A DNA stretch of 64,000 bases from NCBI RefSeq assembly GCF_007997035.1, contig NZ_VOSS01000096.1, forward strand, positions 30,496 through 94,495, read 5' to 3'. The stretch comes from Ralstonia sp. TCR112. GTDB taxonomy: Bacteria > Pseudomonadota > Gammaproteobacteria > Burkholderiales > Burkholderiaceae. Position numbers and translations under genes: made by a program. Shown here piece after piece: positions 35,853-44,382 of this stretch (positions are counted from its first letter, which is position 1; every line of letters starts with the position of its first letter). Below the pieces are notes generated by a model. That model searched no databases, was not told the origin of the DNA, and was given only the letters and a program-made list of their open reading frames with translations.

Positions 35853-36416
35853 ATGCGTGCGTGGATCCTATTGCTGGCGGGGCTGCTTTGTGCTCCCGCC
35901 TTCGCCGCCTCATTCGCGCCGGACCTGGCGCACACGTCGGTCACCTTCGGCGCATCGCATTTCGATCGCAGCACGATGCGCGGCCGTTTCGACAAGATCG
36001 ACGGCGCCATCAACTTCGATGAAAGCACCCGCCAGGGCGGCTTCGATTTCACCGTCGACGCCGACTCCATCAACACGCGCCTGCGCGTGCTGGACGGCGT
36101 GCTGAAATCCGAACAGTTTCTCGACGCTGCGAAGTTTCCGGTCATCCGCCTGCGCAGCGACCGCTTTGTCGTGGAAGGCGGCAAGCTCGTCGCCATTGAG
36201 GCCAATCTGACGCTGCATGGCGTAACGCAGCCTGTGCGGCTGGACGTACGCCGCTTCAGTTGCGGCGACGAAAAGATGCCCGGCAGCACGCGCCACGTCT
36301 GCGGCGGTGATTTCCACCTCGCCATTGCCCGCAGCGCCTTCGGCATGACGCGCTTCCTGCCCGATGTGGGCGACCGCGTCGATATCGACATCAGCGTGGA
36401 AGCCACGCCTCAATAA
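35853..36416 (+). CDS. YceI-family periplasmic protein
   Basis: 187 residues with signal peptide ending 'APAFAA' near residue 19, after a GGAGG site. The lipocalin-like YceI fold shows 'AHTSVTFGASHFDRSTMRG', 'FDFTVDADSINTR' and 'KSEQFLDAAKFPVI'. Members bind polyisoprenoids; role here unknown. Confidence 0.88.
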   Translation: MRAWILLLAGLLCAPAFAASFAPDLAHTSVTFGASHFDRSTMRGRFDKIDGAINFDESTRQGGFDFTVDADSINTRLRVLDGVLKSEQFLDAAKFPVIRLRSDRFVVEGGKLVAIEANLTLHGVTQPVRLDVRRFSCGDEKMPGSTRHVCGGDFHLAIARSAFGMTRFLPDVGDRVDIDISVEATPQ

Positions 36417-36442
36417 ACTCGCAATCACCCCGCAATCCATTC

Positions 36443-36664
36443 ATGCCCAATATCGATTTCGCCCTGACCACCGAATACATCGAGCTGCACAAGCTGCTCA
36501 AGCTCACGGGCGTGGTCGACAGCGGCGGCGCCGGCAAGGCCGTTGTCGCCGACGGAGCGGTCACGGTCGACGGCCAGCCGGAACTGCGCAAGACCGCCAA
36601 GATTCGCGCGGGCCAGGTGGTCATGCTCGGTGATGTGCGCATTGCCGTGCACGGAATCGACTAA
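36443..36664 (+). CDS. S4-domain RNA-binding protein (YbcJ-like)
   Basis: 73 residues comprising one S4 domain: 'EYIELHKLLKLTGVVDSGG', 'VVADGAVTVDGQPELRK' and 'AGQVVMLGDVRIAV'. Small free-standing S4 proteins bind RNA; E. coli YbcJ is the nearest kind. It lies 26 bases after the YceI gene. Confidence 0.85.
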   Translation: MPNIDFALTTEYIELHKLLKLTGVVDSGGAGKAVVADGAVTVDGQPELRKTAKIRAGQVVMLGDVRIAVHGID

Positions 36665-36752
36665 CCCATCGACTCACGCCTCAGGTGTTTGAAAACGCAC
36701 CTTGTGCTACGGTGCGGCACCTTCACACCCATTCCCATCCAGGAGACTGACC

Positions 36753-37136
36753 ATGCCGATCGCCCTCTGGTGCGTTCTGGTGGCTGCAGTGTTGCCGATC
36801 GTGTGCGTCGGCATCGCCAAGGCCAAAGGCCCGCGGTACGACAATCGCAATCCGCGCGCGTGGCTCGCGGAGCAAACCGGCGTCGCGGGCCGTGCCGCAG
36901 CCGCACAGCAGAACCACTTTGAAGCGTTCCCGTTCTTTGCGGTGGCCGTGCTGGTGGCCATCCTGGGCGGCGGCGTGATCGACCGCATCAACCTGCTGGC
37001 CATCGCATTTATCGTGGTGCGCGTGCTGTACACGGTGTGCTATCTCGCCAGCTGGGCGCCGCTGCGTTCACTGATGTGGTTTGCAGGCTTTGCCCTGTGC
37101 GTTGCGCTGTTTGTCCAACCGGCCTTCGTGCACTGA
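36753..37136 (+). CDS. MAPEG family membrane protein
   Basis: 127 residues, four helices, starting after AGGAGA. 'NRNPRAWLAEQTGVAGRA' then 'AQQNHFEAFPFFAVAVL' carry the conserved Glu/Asn pattern of MAPEG proteins. Eukaryotic relatives act in eicosanoid and glutathione metabolism; the bacterial branch is unassigned. Confidence 0.85.
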   Translation: MPIALWCVLVAAVLPIVCVGIAKAKGPRYDNRNPRAWLAEQTGVAGRAAAAQQNHFEAFPFFAVAVLVAILGGGVIDRINLLAIAFIVVRVLYTVCYLASWAPLRSLMWFAGFALCVALFVQPAFVH

Positions 37137-37155
37137 GCGGACGCTCTGCCCACCC

Positions 37156-37190
37156 AAAAAAAACGGCGCCCAGGTGGCGCCGTTTTCTTT
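37156..37190. terminator. Bidirectional terminator, MAPEG / DUF3999
   Basis: Stem AACGGCGCC/GGCGCCGTT (37162-37170 with 37176-37184), A-run before and T-run after, between convergent genes. Confidence 0.88.
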
Positions 37191-37202
37191 GAGCGATGGG
37201 GA

Positions 37203-38525
37203 TTACGTTGACGCATCCGGCGGCACGGCCGGCGCGCGGAACAACCGCCAGGCCATGCCGCCCAGCACTGCCACCGCGGCCAACAGCGCGCCCCACAGCA
37301 CCCACTGCCGCTTGCGGCCACCCGGCGGCTCCGCCGTGAGCGCGTCGGCAGGCGAATCGCTCATCGCGCCGATCTGTGCCTGCGCAATGGCGGGCGACGC
37401 ACCCGCCAGCAAATCCGCGCGTGCGATCGGATTGCCGCGCGCCACTTCCGCCACCGCCAGCATGAACGGCACATTGCCGCGCGCCGCATAGGTGACCGTG
37501 GCCGGACGCCAGCCAATCGCCAACTGCGGCGCGCCGGCACCCAGGCCACCGCTGCGCGTGTCGACCTGCAGGCGCCAGTAGCGCTCGCCCGTGGCCGGCA
37601 CGGTGATGGCCGCGTTCTCCTGCTCGCCCTTCCCGTCCGCCCCAGCCAGCCGGAACAGGCGCGCAGACGTCACGGGCCGCCACGTCGCCTGGGCATCGGC
37701 ACGCGCGTACAGCGTGGCCTGCGCGACGGTGTTGGCCTGCGGCAGATGGATCTTCACGCGTTCGACCGGGAACACGCCGCCGGTATCAAACTGGTAATCG
37801 CCGGCAGTGGGCGTCTGCACCGGCGTCAGGCCGGAGCGCCACTGAATGGCGCTGTCCGCCAACGCGACCGGCGCGCCGGCGGCCACCTCCGCACGGACGG
37901 CGTCCGGCGCGGGCGGTTTGCCCTGCCACGTCAGGCGCAGGTATTTCGCCCGCAGCCCGGTGAACTCGATGCGATCCTGCACCAGCGTGCTGCCCTGGTT
38001 GGAGAGGCGGAACAGCGTGGCCTGGGCGACCGGGCTCCAGTGCTGCAAGTCATCGCTCGCCTGCACGCTCACGCCGCTCTGGAATTCCGCAGCGGGCAGC
38101 GCCACGACCAGCGCGGTCACCGTGTCACGAAGCTGGCTGAGGTCGACCACCCATGCGCGTACAGACGCCTGTGATGGCTGCACGCCGGTTGCACGCAGCA
38201 CGCCGTCGGTGCCGAGCACGACACCGGCGGCGCCGGGCGTCTGCGCATCATCGATGGGCGTGGCAAACCAGTGCACGTCGTGCAGCGTGCGCGCCTGCGG
38301 CGCGGGATCACGCGGGATGTCGACGGTGAACGGCACGGGCTCGCCGTCGCCATTGAGGATGCGCAGGTCGGCCAGATTGGCCTCGTGCGCATGGGCATAG
38401 ACGTCTTCGCTGAGCGTGACGGCGTAGTACGGGGCGCCGGGCGTGCCGGTCAACGCAAAGCGCTCGGCCCAGGCCGGTGCAGACAACAGCGACGCCACGG
38501 CCATCGCAAAAGCAACCTTCTTCAC
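37203..38525 (-). CDS. DUF3999 family envelope protein
   Basis: 440 residues, GTG start at 38525 overlapping the stop of the upstream DUF2339 gene as GTGA. Signal peptide about 1-20 ('SAPAWA'), a large extracytoplasmic beta-rich region (about 21-395), and one C-terminal membrane segment (about 405-425). Domain pairs with DUF2339 in many proteobacteria, suggesting a joint membrane complex of unknown function. No enzymatic motif seen. Confidence 0.8.
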   Translation of the reverse strand: MKKVAFAMAVASLLSAPAWAERFALTGTPGAPYYAVTLSEDVYAHAHEANLADLRILNGDGEPVPFTVDIPRDPAPQARTLHDVHWFATPIDDAQTPGAAGVVLGTDGVLRATGVQPSQASVRAWVVDLSQLRDTVTALVVALPAAEFQSGVSVQASDDLQHWSPVAQATLFRLSNQGSTLVQDRIEFTGLRAKYLRLTWQGKPPAPDAVRAEVAAGAPVALADSAIQWRSGLTPVQTPTAGDYQFDTGGVFPVERVKIHLPQANTVAQATLYARADAQATWRPVTSARLFRLAGADGKGEQENAAITVPATGERYWRLQVDTRSGGLGAGAPQLAIGWRPATVTYAARGNVPFMLAVAEVARGNPIARADLLAGASPAIAQAQIGAMSDSPADALTAEPPGGRKRQWVLWGALLAAVAVLGGMAWRLFRAPAVPPDAST

Positions 38526-41395
38526 AGAACCTCCCCGGTTTCAGCTTGGGCGCTGGTTTTGGGCTTTGGCGGCAACGGCGACAGATAGCCGATCAACAAC
38601 AGCAGCACGCCAATCCCGATAAACGACACGATGCGCTCGACACCCGTGACGCGTGACAGGTCGAACAGGAACAGCTTGACCACCGTCACGCCCAGCAATG
38701 CCCCGCCGGTAAACCACAGCGCGCGGCTGGCACGCCGCGTGGCAAACACCATCACCGCCAACGCCAGCACCGTCCAGAACATCGACAGCGACGCCTGCAC
38801 CAGCATCGAGGCACCGAGATCGTCGAGCGTGTATGGCACATGCGCCCAATGGTGCAGCGTGCGCAGCAGCACCGCGTTGGCCCAGATAAAGAGCGTCGCG
38901 CCGACGGCGTAGCCGATCACCATCGGCTCGGGCACGAGCTTCTGCAGAGCCACGCGACGCATCCACAGCGCGATGGCAAGGAACACCAGCAGTTGCGCCA
39001 CGTCCAGCGGGTTGAGAATCGGCAGGTAGAACAGCGGCGCGGCATTGCCGTCGCTGGCGGCGCTCGCCAGGCTCCACAGCCACAGCAGGGCCGCCAGTGG
39101 TGCGGCGCCCCACAGCAGGTAGGCGCGCTCGAAACGGGCGATCGGCCAGCGGATGCGCCAGCCTGCGCCTGCCAGCAGGGCAAGCAACGCGCCGTAGGCA
39201 TAGGCCCAGGCGGCGAAGCTCCACGTGCCCTCAGGCACGTAGGCGTCGAGGCGCCAGTAGCCTTCCGTGGCCAGTACGCCGCAGATCAGCCAGAACAGCA
39301 CGGTATGCAGCGGCGCGAGGAGGTTGTCTTTCACCTCGCGTTCCTGGCGGCGCAGCAGCACGAAGGCGAGCACCACGGCGGCAATCCACACCAGCCCGCC
39401 CCAGCCGGCGAGCGGTGACGGCACCCAATGTTCGATCGCAGCCAGTGAAATCAGCGCCAGTACCGGCGACAACGCCAGCGCGGGCCACTCGGCCAGTGCC
39501 CAATCGAGCTTGCGGCGCAGGCCGTGTGCAGCCCACGCCGTCAGCACGGCAAAGGCGGCGTACAGCGGAATGTCCGGCCGGTCGACGGTCTTGGTGGCGA
39601 TGCGCCAGGCCCAGCGATCAATCTCGTTGCTGCCGCTGCCGAGCCACCACAGCAAGCCCCACACCGACGCAGCAATGCCGAGCACCGGCGCCGCCTTCAG
39701 CCACGCACGCGCCTCCGCCTTGCCGTGCAGGCGCCAGCCGCTGAAGACGCCCGCCAGCGCAATCAACACCCCGCCGATATAGCGGCTGTTGAGCACGGCC
39801 CAGCTGTGCTGCGGGGCCCAGTCGAATACGGCGTCCACGGCAAATGCGGCGCCCGCAGCGAGCTGCAGAAGCAGGCCCGCCGCCAGCGCGAGCCGCCGCT
39901 GCTGGCGCACGCCAAGCCACACCACGGCAGCGCCTTCCAGGGCCCACACCGCGCTGGTCGTGCGTCCATCGAAAGCCAGCGGAATCGCCAGCGTGATGAA
40001 GATCACGCCCAGCGCGAACATCGCCTCATACAGCAGGCCGAGATTCGCGCGCCGGGGCGCCAGCCAGCCCGCAATCGCCAGATAGAAGGCGGCCAGTGCG
40101 GTCGCGCTCCACGCCATCGCAAACGGAATGTGGTGCACCAGCCCCGCCTGCAACCCCATCGCCACCAGCGGCGTGCCGAACACCAGCGTGCCGTCAACGT
40201 AGTTGGTGAGGCTGATATGGCGGCGCAGCGCCGTCAGCAGCGCAATGCCCACATACATCAGGAAGAAGACGATCAGGAACGGCTCGGTGCTCGCCAGCAA
40301 CGACGGCTGATAGCGCAGCACGCCCCACGCCGTGGCAATGCCAAACGTAAAGACGAAGCCGAGCAGATTCAGCGCCCGCCACGCCCGGAACCACGCAATG
40401 GCGAAGATGCCGGCGTTGAGCAGCGCGTAATAGCTGAACAGCGCCACGTGGCTGCCTTGGCCCGTCGAAATCAGAATCGGCGGGAGGAAGCCGCCTGCAC
40501 TGCCCGTAAAAGCCAGCGCCGGCGCGTTCTGCTTGACGGCCAGCCCGGCGGCCAGCGCGCAAATCAGCACCAGCAGCGGAAACGCCATCCCCGGGCTGAG
40601 CAGCGGCACCACGCGCGTCGCGGCAAAGACCGTGAGGTACAGCACGCCGACCCCACCACCCTGAAGCACCAGCGCATAGCCCGGGCGCTTCTCGCGCAGG
40701 CGCCAGCCGATGCCCAGCAACGCGATCGCCCCGACCGCCACACCCGCCAGCCGGAATTCAACCGGCAGCAGGCTGTTGTCCGCCGCGTACTTGAGCAGGA
40801 ATGCCACGCCGAAGAACAGGATCAGGATGCCGACCCGCACCACGCTGTTGCCGCCCAGCAGCCAGTCGCGCGCAGCGCCGACGGCGCGCTCGACCCAATC
40901 GGGCTCATGCGGTGCCAAGACGGGCGCGGGTTGCGCAGCAGGTTGAGGCATCGGCTGCGGAACCGCAACCTGCGGCGCAGGCGCGGACACGGGCACGGAC
41001 ACCGCAGGCGCCTCCACGGGCGGCAATGCCTCGGCCACGGCCGGTGGCACCTCTGCGGTTGCCTGCTCCACATCGGCAGGCGCGATGAAGGTTCCGCCTT
41101 TGATTTCAGCCATCTGCCGGCGCAGCAGCGAAACCTCGTGCTCAAGCTGCGCCACCCGTTCCTGCAGCGTGGCCGGCTGCGGCGGCATGGCAGCCTGCGC
41201 GGGCGCATGACTTTGCGCAGCGCCGGTCGCACCCGGCGCGTCGGGCGGACTGGCCCACTGCGCACTGGCCCGCTTGTCCATGTACAAGATCAGCGATGCC
41301 AGTCCCAGACCGATCAACGCCCCAAAGAACGCCCCGACGACGCCCCCCGACAGGCCCCCGAGCAACAGCCCCACGATTCCGAATATCCAACGCAT
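38522..41395 (-). CDS. DUF2339 family polytopic membrane protein
   Basis: 957 residues. Short helices at the N terminus, a coiled-coil-like region about 75-105 ('LQERVAQLEHEVSLLRRQMA'), a Pro/Ala-rich linker, then more than twenty hydrophobic segments from about residue 185 to the end. This is the form of DUF2339 proteins, proposed only as transporter-like or glycan-related membrane proteins. Partner of the overlapping DUF3999 gene. Confidence 0.85.
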   Translation of the reverse strand: MRWIFGIVGLLLGGLSGGVVGAFFGALIGLGLASLILYMDKRASAQWASPPDAPGATGAAQSHAPAQAAMPPQPATLQERVAQLEHEVSLLRRQMAEIKGGTFIAPADVEQATAEVPPAVAEALPPVEAPAVSVPVSAPAPQVAVPQPMPQPAAQPAPVLAPHEPDWVERAVGAARDWLLGGNSVVRVGILILFFGVAFLLKYAADNSLLPVEFRLAGVAVGAIALLGIGWRLREKRPGYALVLQGGGVGVLYLTVFAATRVVPLLSPGMAFPLLVLICALAAGLAVKQNAPALAFTGSAGGFLPPILISTGQGSHVALFSYYALLNAGIFAIAWFRAWRALNLLGFVFTFGIATAWGVLRYQPSLLASTEPFLIVFFLMYVGIALLTALRRHISLTNYVDGTLVFGTPLVAMGLQAGLVHHIPFAMAWSATALAAFYLAIAGWLAPRRANLGLLYEAMFALGVIFITLAIPLAFDGRTTSAVWALEGAAVVWLGVRQQRRLALAAGLLLQLAAGAAFAVDAVFDWAPQHSWAVLNSRYIGGVLIALAGVFSGWRLHGKAEARAWLKAAPVLGIAASVWGLLWWLGSGSNEIDRWAWRIATKTVDRPDIPLYAAFAVLTAWAAHGLRRKLDWALAEWPALALSPVLALISLAAIEHWVPSPLAGWGGLVWIAAVVLAFVLLRRQEREVKDNLLAPLHTVLFWLICGVLATEGYWRLDAYVPEGTWSFAAWAYAYGALLALLAGAGWRIRWPIARFERAYLLWGAAPLAALLWLWSLASAASDGNAAPLFYLPILNPLDVAQLLVFLAIALWMRRVALQKLVPEPMVIGYAVGATLFIWANAVLLRTLHHWAHVPYTLDDLGASMLVQASLSMFWTVLALAVMVFATRRASRALWFTGGALLGVTVVKLFLFDLSRVTGVERIVSFIGIGVLLLLIGYLSPLPPKPKTSAQAETGEVL

Positions 41396-41567
41396 CGTTC
41401 TGATTGTCCTGGTTTGGATAGGAAAAACATGCGCCGACTAGCGCACGCACCGCTCGTATACCGCAAACAGCCGCCGTTGGGAATGCGCCCGGCCGATGCC
41501 GTCAGCTTCATCGGCCCGTGCGACAATGCGCGCTTTGCCAAAAACGGCCCATCCGCCGACCACCCGC

Positions 41568-42119
41568 ATGGCCCTGAAATCCACGATCTACAAGGTCGAT
41601 CTGCAGATCGCCGACATGGATCGCCACTACTACGCCAACCACGCGCTGACCGTTGCCCGCCACCCGAGCGAGAACGACGAACGCATGATGGTGCGCGTGC
41701 TCGCCTTCGCCCGCCACGCCAGCGAAACACTCGTTTTCACGCGCGGTCTGTCGGAGCCCGACGAGCCCGAACTCTGGCAGCGCGATCTGACCGACGCCAT
41801 CGAGCTGTGGATCGACCTCGGCAACCCCGACGACACGCGCATCCGCAAGGCGAGCAACCGCGCGGAGCAGGTCGCCGTCTATACATATAGCGGCAACGCC
41901 AGCCGCGTGTGGTGGCAGCAGACCGAAAGCAAGATCACGCGCTTTGCCAACGTGTCGGTGTACGAAGTCGCGGCGGACACCGTGGCTGCGCTGGCCGCCA
42001 TGGTGGAACGCACCATGCGTCTGCAGGTCACCATCCAGGACGGCGACATCTGGATCGCCAACGACGCGGACAACGTCCACGTCCAGCTTGAAACGCTCAA
42101 GGCCGCAGACGCTGCCTGA
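41568..42119 (+). CDS. YaeQ family protein
   Basis: 183 residues from ATG 41568. 'MALKSTIYKVDLQIADMDRH', 'SETLVFTRGLSEPDEPELWQ' and 'KASNRAEQVAVYTYSG' are typical of YaeQ, a compact protein of PD-(D/E)XK-like fold with no set function; E. coli YaeQ was once linked to RfaH suppression. Confidence 0.9.
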   Translation: MALKSTIYKVDLQIADMDRHYYANHALTVARHPSENDERMMVRVLAFARHASETLVFTRGLSEPDEPELWQRDLTDAIELWIDLGNPDDTRIRKASNRAEQVAVYTYSGNASRVWWQQTESKITRFANVSVYEVAADTVAALAAMVERTMRLQVTIQDGDIWIANDADNVHVQLETLKAADAA

Positions 42120-42155
42120 GTCTGTCTTCCCCCACGCCACTCCACGAGGCTCACC

Positions 42156-42509
42156 ATGACCATCGAAACCACCGCAAGCGGCTTGCAATACGAAGATGTC
42201 GTCGTCGGCGACGGCGCGCAAGCCACAGCCGGCCAGTACGTCACCGTGCACTACACCGGCTGGCTCTATGAAAACGGCCAGGCCGGCAAGAAGTTCGATT
42301 CCAGCAAAGACCGTAACGACCCCTTCGCCTTCCACCTGGGCGGCGGCATGGTCATCAAGGGCTGGGACGAAGGCGTGCAAGGCATGAAGGTCGGCGGCAC
42401 GCGCAAGCTGATCATCCCGGCAGCCCTCGGCTACGGCGCACGCGGCGCGGGCGGCGTGATCCCCCCGAACGCAACGTTGCTTTTTGAAGTCGACCTGCTG
42501 GAAGTCTGA
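42156..42509 (+). CDS. FKBP-type peptidyl-prolyl isomerase
   Basis: 117 residues, single FKBP domain, no signal peptide, so cytoplasmic. Key blocks 'VTVHYTGWLYENGQAGKKFD', 'FAFHLGGGMVIKGWDEG' and 'ALGYGARGAGGVIPPNATL'. Catalyses cis/trans change before proline. Confidence 0.95.
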   Translation: MTIETTASGLQYEDVVVGDGAQATAGQYVTVHYTGWLYENGQAGKKFDSSKDRNDPFAFHLGGGMVIKGWDEGVQGMKVGGTRKLIIPAALGYGARGAGGVIPPNATLLFEVDLLEV

Positions 42510-42572
42510 TCCTGCGCTAGAATCCGCCCCGGCTTGCGATGCGTCACCCGGCGCATCGCAGCCGCCTCCCCA

Positions 42573-42648
42573 GGCGGGGTGGCAGAGTGGTCAATGCTGC
42601 GGCTTGCAAAGCCGTATAAGACGGTTCAATTCCGATCCCCCGCCTCCA
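42573..42648 (+). tRNA. tRNA-Cys (GCA)
   Basis: GGCGGGG pairs with CCCCGCC, then T and encoded CCA. Anticodon loop TTGCAAA carries GCA at 42606-42608 with a 5-bp stem. The T arm is odd: GACGG pairs with CCGTC only if A42635 is bulged, giving one base more than expected. Otherwise the gene looks normal. Confidence 0.85.
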
Positions 42649-42784
42649 GTTTTTCGGCTCCGCATGCTTCACCGTTGCGGCCGCGCCATAGTCAGACGCC
42701 CCCCAAGCCTCGCAACGCCCTGTTTCCGGGCCATCGGCCGTCCACCCGCGTGACCACTCGTAACGATTGCTCTATGCTTGCGAC

Positions 42785-43543
42785 ATGGCCGTCACCCGAG
42801 AGGATCTCGAACAGAACCGGTTGCGCGCCGCCCTGGGTGATTCGCCCGTCGCGTCGTCGTTGCTGACCGAGGCTGCGCTGGAAGCGTCGCTTGCATCGAC
42901 GCTCGCGCGGTTGTCGGCCGCGCCCGGCGATTGCCAGGACGCCTGGGTGTTCGGCTACGGCTCCCTCATCTGGAACCCGATGATCTTTCACACCGAGGCC
43001 GCACGCGCCACGGTGCACGGCTATCACCGCGGCTTCTATCTCTACTCCCGCATCAACCGCGGCACCTGGGACAACCCGGGGCTCGTACTCGGCCTCGACC
43101 GTGGCGGCAGCTGCCGTGGGGTCGCCTTCCGCGTACCGCGCGACCATGCCGAGCATGAATTCCGCGTGCTCTGGCGCCGCGAAATGCTGACCGGCGCGTA
43201 CCTCCCTCGGTGGCTGCCGACCGAAATCAACGGCAAACGCGTCCTGGCGCTCGCCTTCGTCATGAACCGAGCGCACGAAGCCTATGCCGGCCGCCTGCCC
43301 GACGAGCGCGTGGTCGGCTGCCTGCGGAACGCGGTCGGGCTGTACGGCCCGGCACGTGAATACCTGCAGCGCACGCTGATCGGCCTGGCCAGCAACGGGC
43401 TGCACGACCCGTATCTGGACCGCCTGTGGTCGCGCCTTCAGGCGACCGACGCGGCAAACGCCCCCTCCGTCACAACCAACGCAACAGACGCAACGGACGC
43501 AACCGACACCGCGCCGCTGCCCGATCCCTATCTCAGCGCCTGA
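42785..43543 (+). CDS. ChaC-like gamma-glutamylcyclotransferase
   Basis: 252 residues from ATG 42785. 'WVFGYGSLIWNP' is the substrate-binding loop; the catalytic Glu is expected in 'LWRREMLTGAY'. Members degrade glutathione (or gamma-glutamyl peptides) to 5-oxoproline. Near the C terminus, a 9-base repeat (43478-43504) encodes N/D-A-T units. Bacterial ChaC may be specific for glutathione. Confidence 0.9.
   Translation: MAVTREDLEQNRLRAALGDSPVASSLLTEAALEASLASTLARLSAAPGDCQDAWVFGYGSLIWNPMIFHTEAARATVHGYHRGFYLYSRINRGTWDNPGLVLGLDRGGSCRGVAFRVPRDHAEHEFRVLWRREMLTGAYLPRWLPTEINGKRVLALAFVMNRAHEAYAGRLPDERVVGCLRNAVGLYGPAREYLQRTLIGLASNGLHDPYLDRLWSRLQATDAANAPSVTTNATDATDATDTAPLPDPYLSA
43478..43504 (+). repeat. 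Three 9-base in-frame repeats in ChaC tail
   Basis: AACGCAACA, GACGCAACG and GACGCAACC in tandem encode a flexible Ala-Thr-Asp-rich tail; a slippage-prone coding repeat. Confidence 0.8.
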
Positions 43544-43554
43544 ACCCGCCCGCC

Positions 43555-44343
43555 ATGCTCATCGCTCCGCATCCCGCGCTCAACCAGCTCATCGGCGTCA
43601 TGCTGGGGATGGCACTGGCTGTGGGCGACATGGCCAATGCGTGGCAGGAGCAGCATCTGCCGATCCTGCATGTCGCGGCCAGCGCCAAGGTGGCCCCCGG
43701 CACGGCACGCACGCCCGACGCACGCCCCGTCCGCCGCAGCGACCCTGCCACGCGTGACCGCGACCTGATCCTCGCCGCACAGGCCGGCAACACGATGGCC
43801 ATCCAGGCGTTGCTGGCTGAAGGCGCCAGCCTCAAGGCGCGCGACGCCGATGGCCGCACGGCACTCATCGCCGCCGTCATGGCGCACATGGGTGCGGCGG
43901 CACGCCTGCTCATCCAGGCCGGCGCCGACGTCAACGTGCAGGACAACACGCAGAACAGCGCCTTCCTGCTCGCTGCCAGCCAGGGCGATGCGGAAACGGT
44001 GCGCCTGGCGCTCTCGCACGGCGCCAACCTGCGCGCCACCAACGCTGACGGCGACACGGCGCTGATCCCGGCCGCGCGCCGTGGCTATGTCGAAGTCGTC
44101 AATGAACTCGTGAAGGCCGGCGTACCGCCCGATGCCACCAACAACCTGGGCCTGACCGCGCTGATCGAAGCCGTGGCCCTGGGCGACGGCAGCGACAAAT
44201 ACGAGAAGACCGTGCAGCTGCTGCTCGACGGCGGAGCGGACCCGAACCTGGCCGACCGCGGTGGCGTCACGCCGATGCGGCATGCGCGTCAGCGGGGTTT
44301 CCACGGCATCGGCGCACTGCTCTTCAAGGCGCGCGGGCATTGA
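43555..44343 (+). CDS. Ankyrin-repeat protein
   Basis: 262 residues from ATG 43555, 11 bases after ChaC. An N-terminal hydrophobic stretch (about 10-30) may act as signal peptide. From about residue 73 it has five ankyrin units, e.g. 'DLILAAQAGNTMAIQALLAE', 'DGRTALIAAVMAHMGAAARL', 'GDTALIPAARRGYVEVVNEL'. The protein-binding partner is unknown. Confidence 0.85.
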   Translation: MLIAPHPALNQLIGVMLGMALAVGDMANAWQEQHLPILHVAASAKVAPGTARTPDARPVRRSDPATRDRDLILAAQAGNTMAIQALLAEGASLKARDADGRTALIAAVMAHMGAAARLLIQAGADVNVQDNTQNSAFLLAASQGDAETVRLALSHGANLRATNADGDTALIPAARRGYVEVVNELVKAGVPPDATNNLGLTALIEAVALGDGSDKYEKTVQLLLDGGADPNLADRGGVTPMRHARQRGFHGIGALLFKARGH

Positions 44344-44344
44344 A

Positions 44345-44370
44345 AAAGGGGCCACTCAGGCCCCTTTCTC
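44345..44370. terminator. Bidirectional terminator, ankyrin / acyl-CoA synthetase
   Basis: Stem AAAGGGGCC/GGCCCCTTT (44345-44353 with 44359-44367) with A- and T-rich flanks between convergent genes. Confidence 0.85.
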
Positions 44371-44382
44371 TTGCTGCGTTCT

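Noticed and set aside
39524..41890. Plus-strand open frame of 788 codons opposite DUF2339
   Set aside because: Antisense shadow with extreme Arg/Gln/His content.
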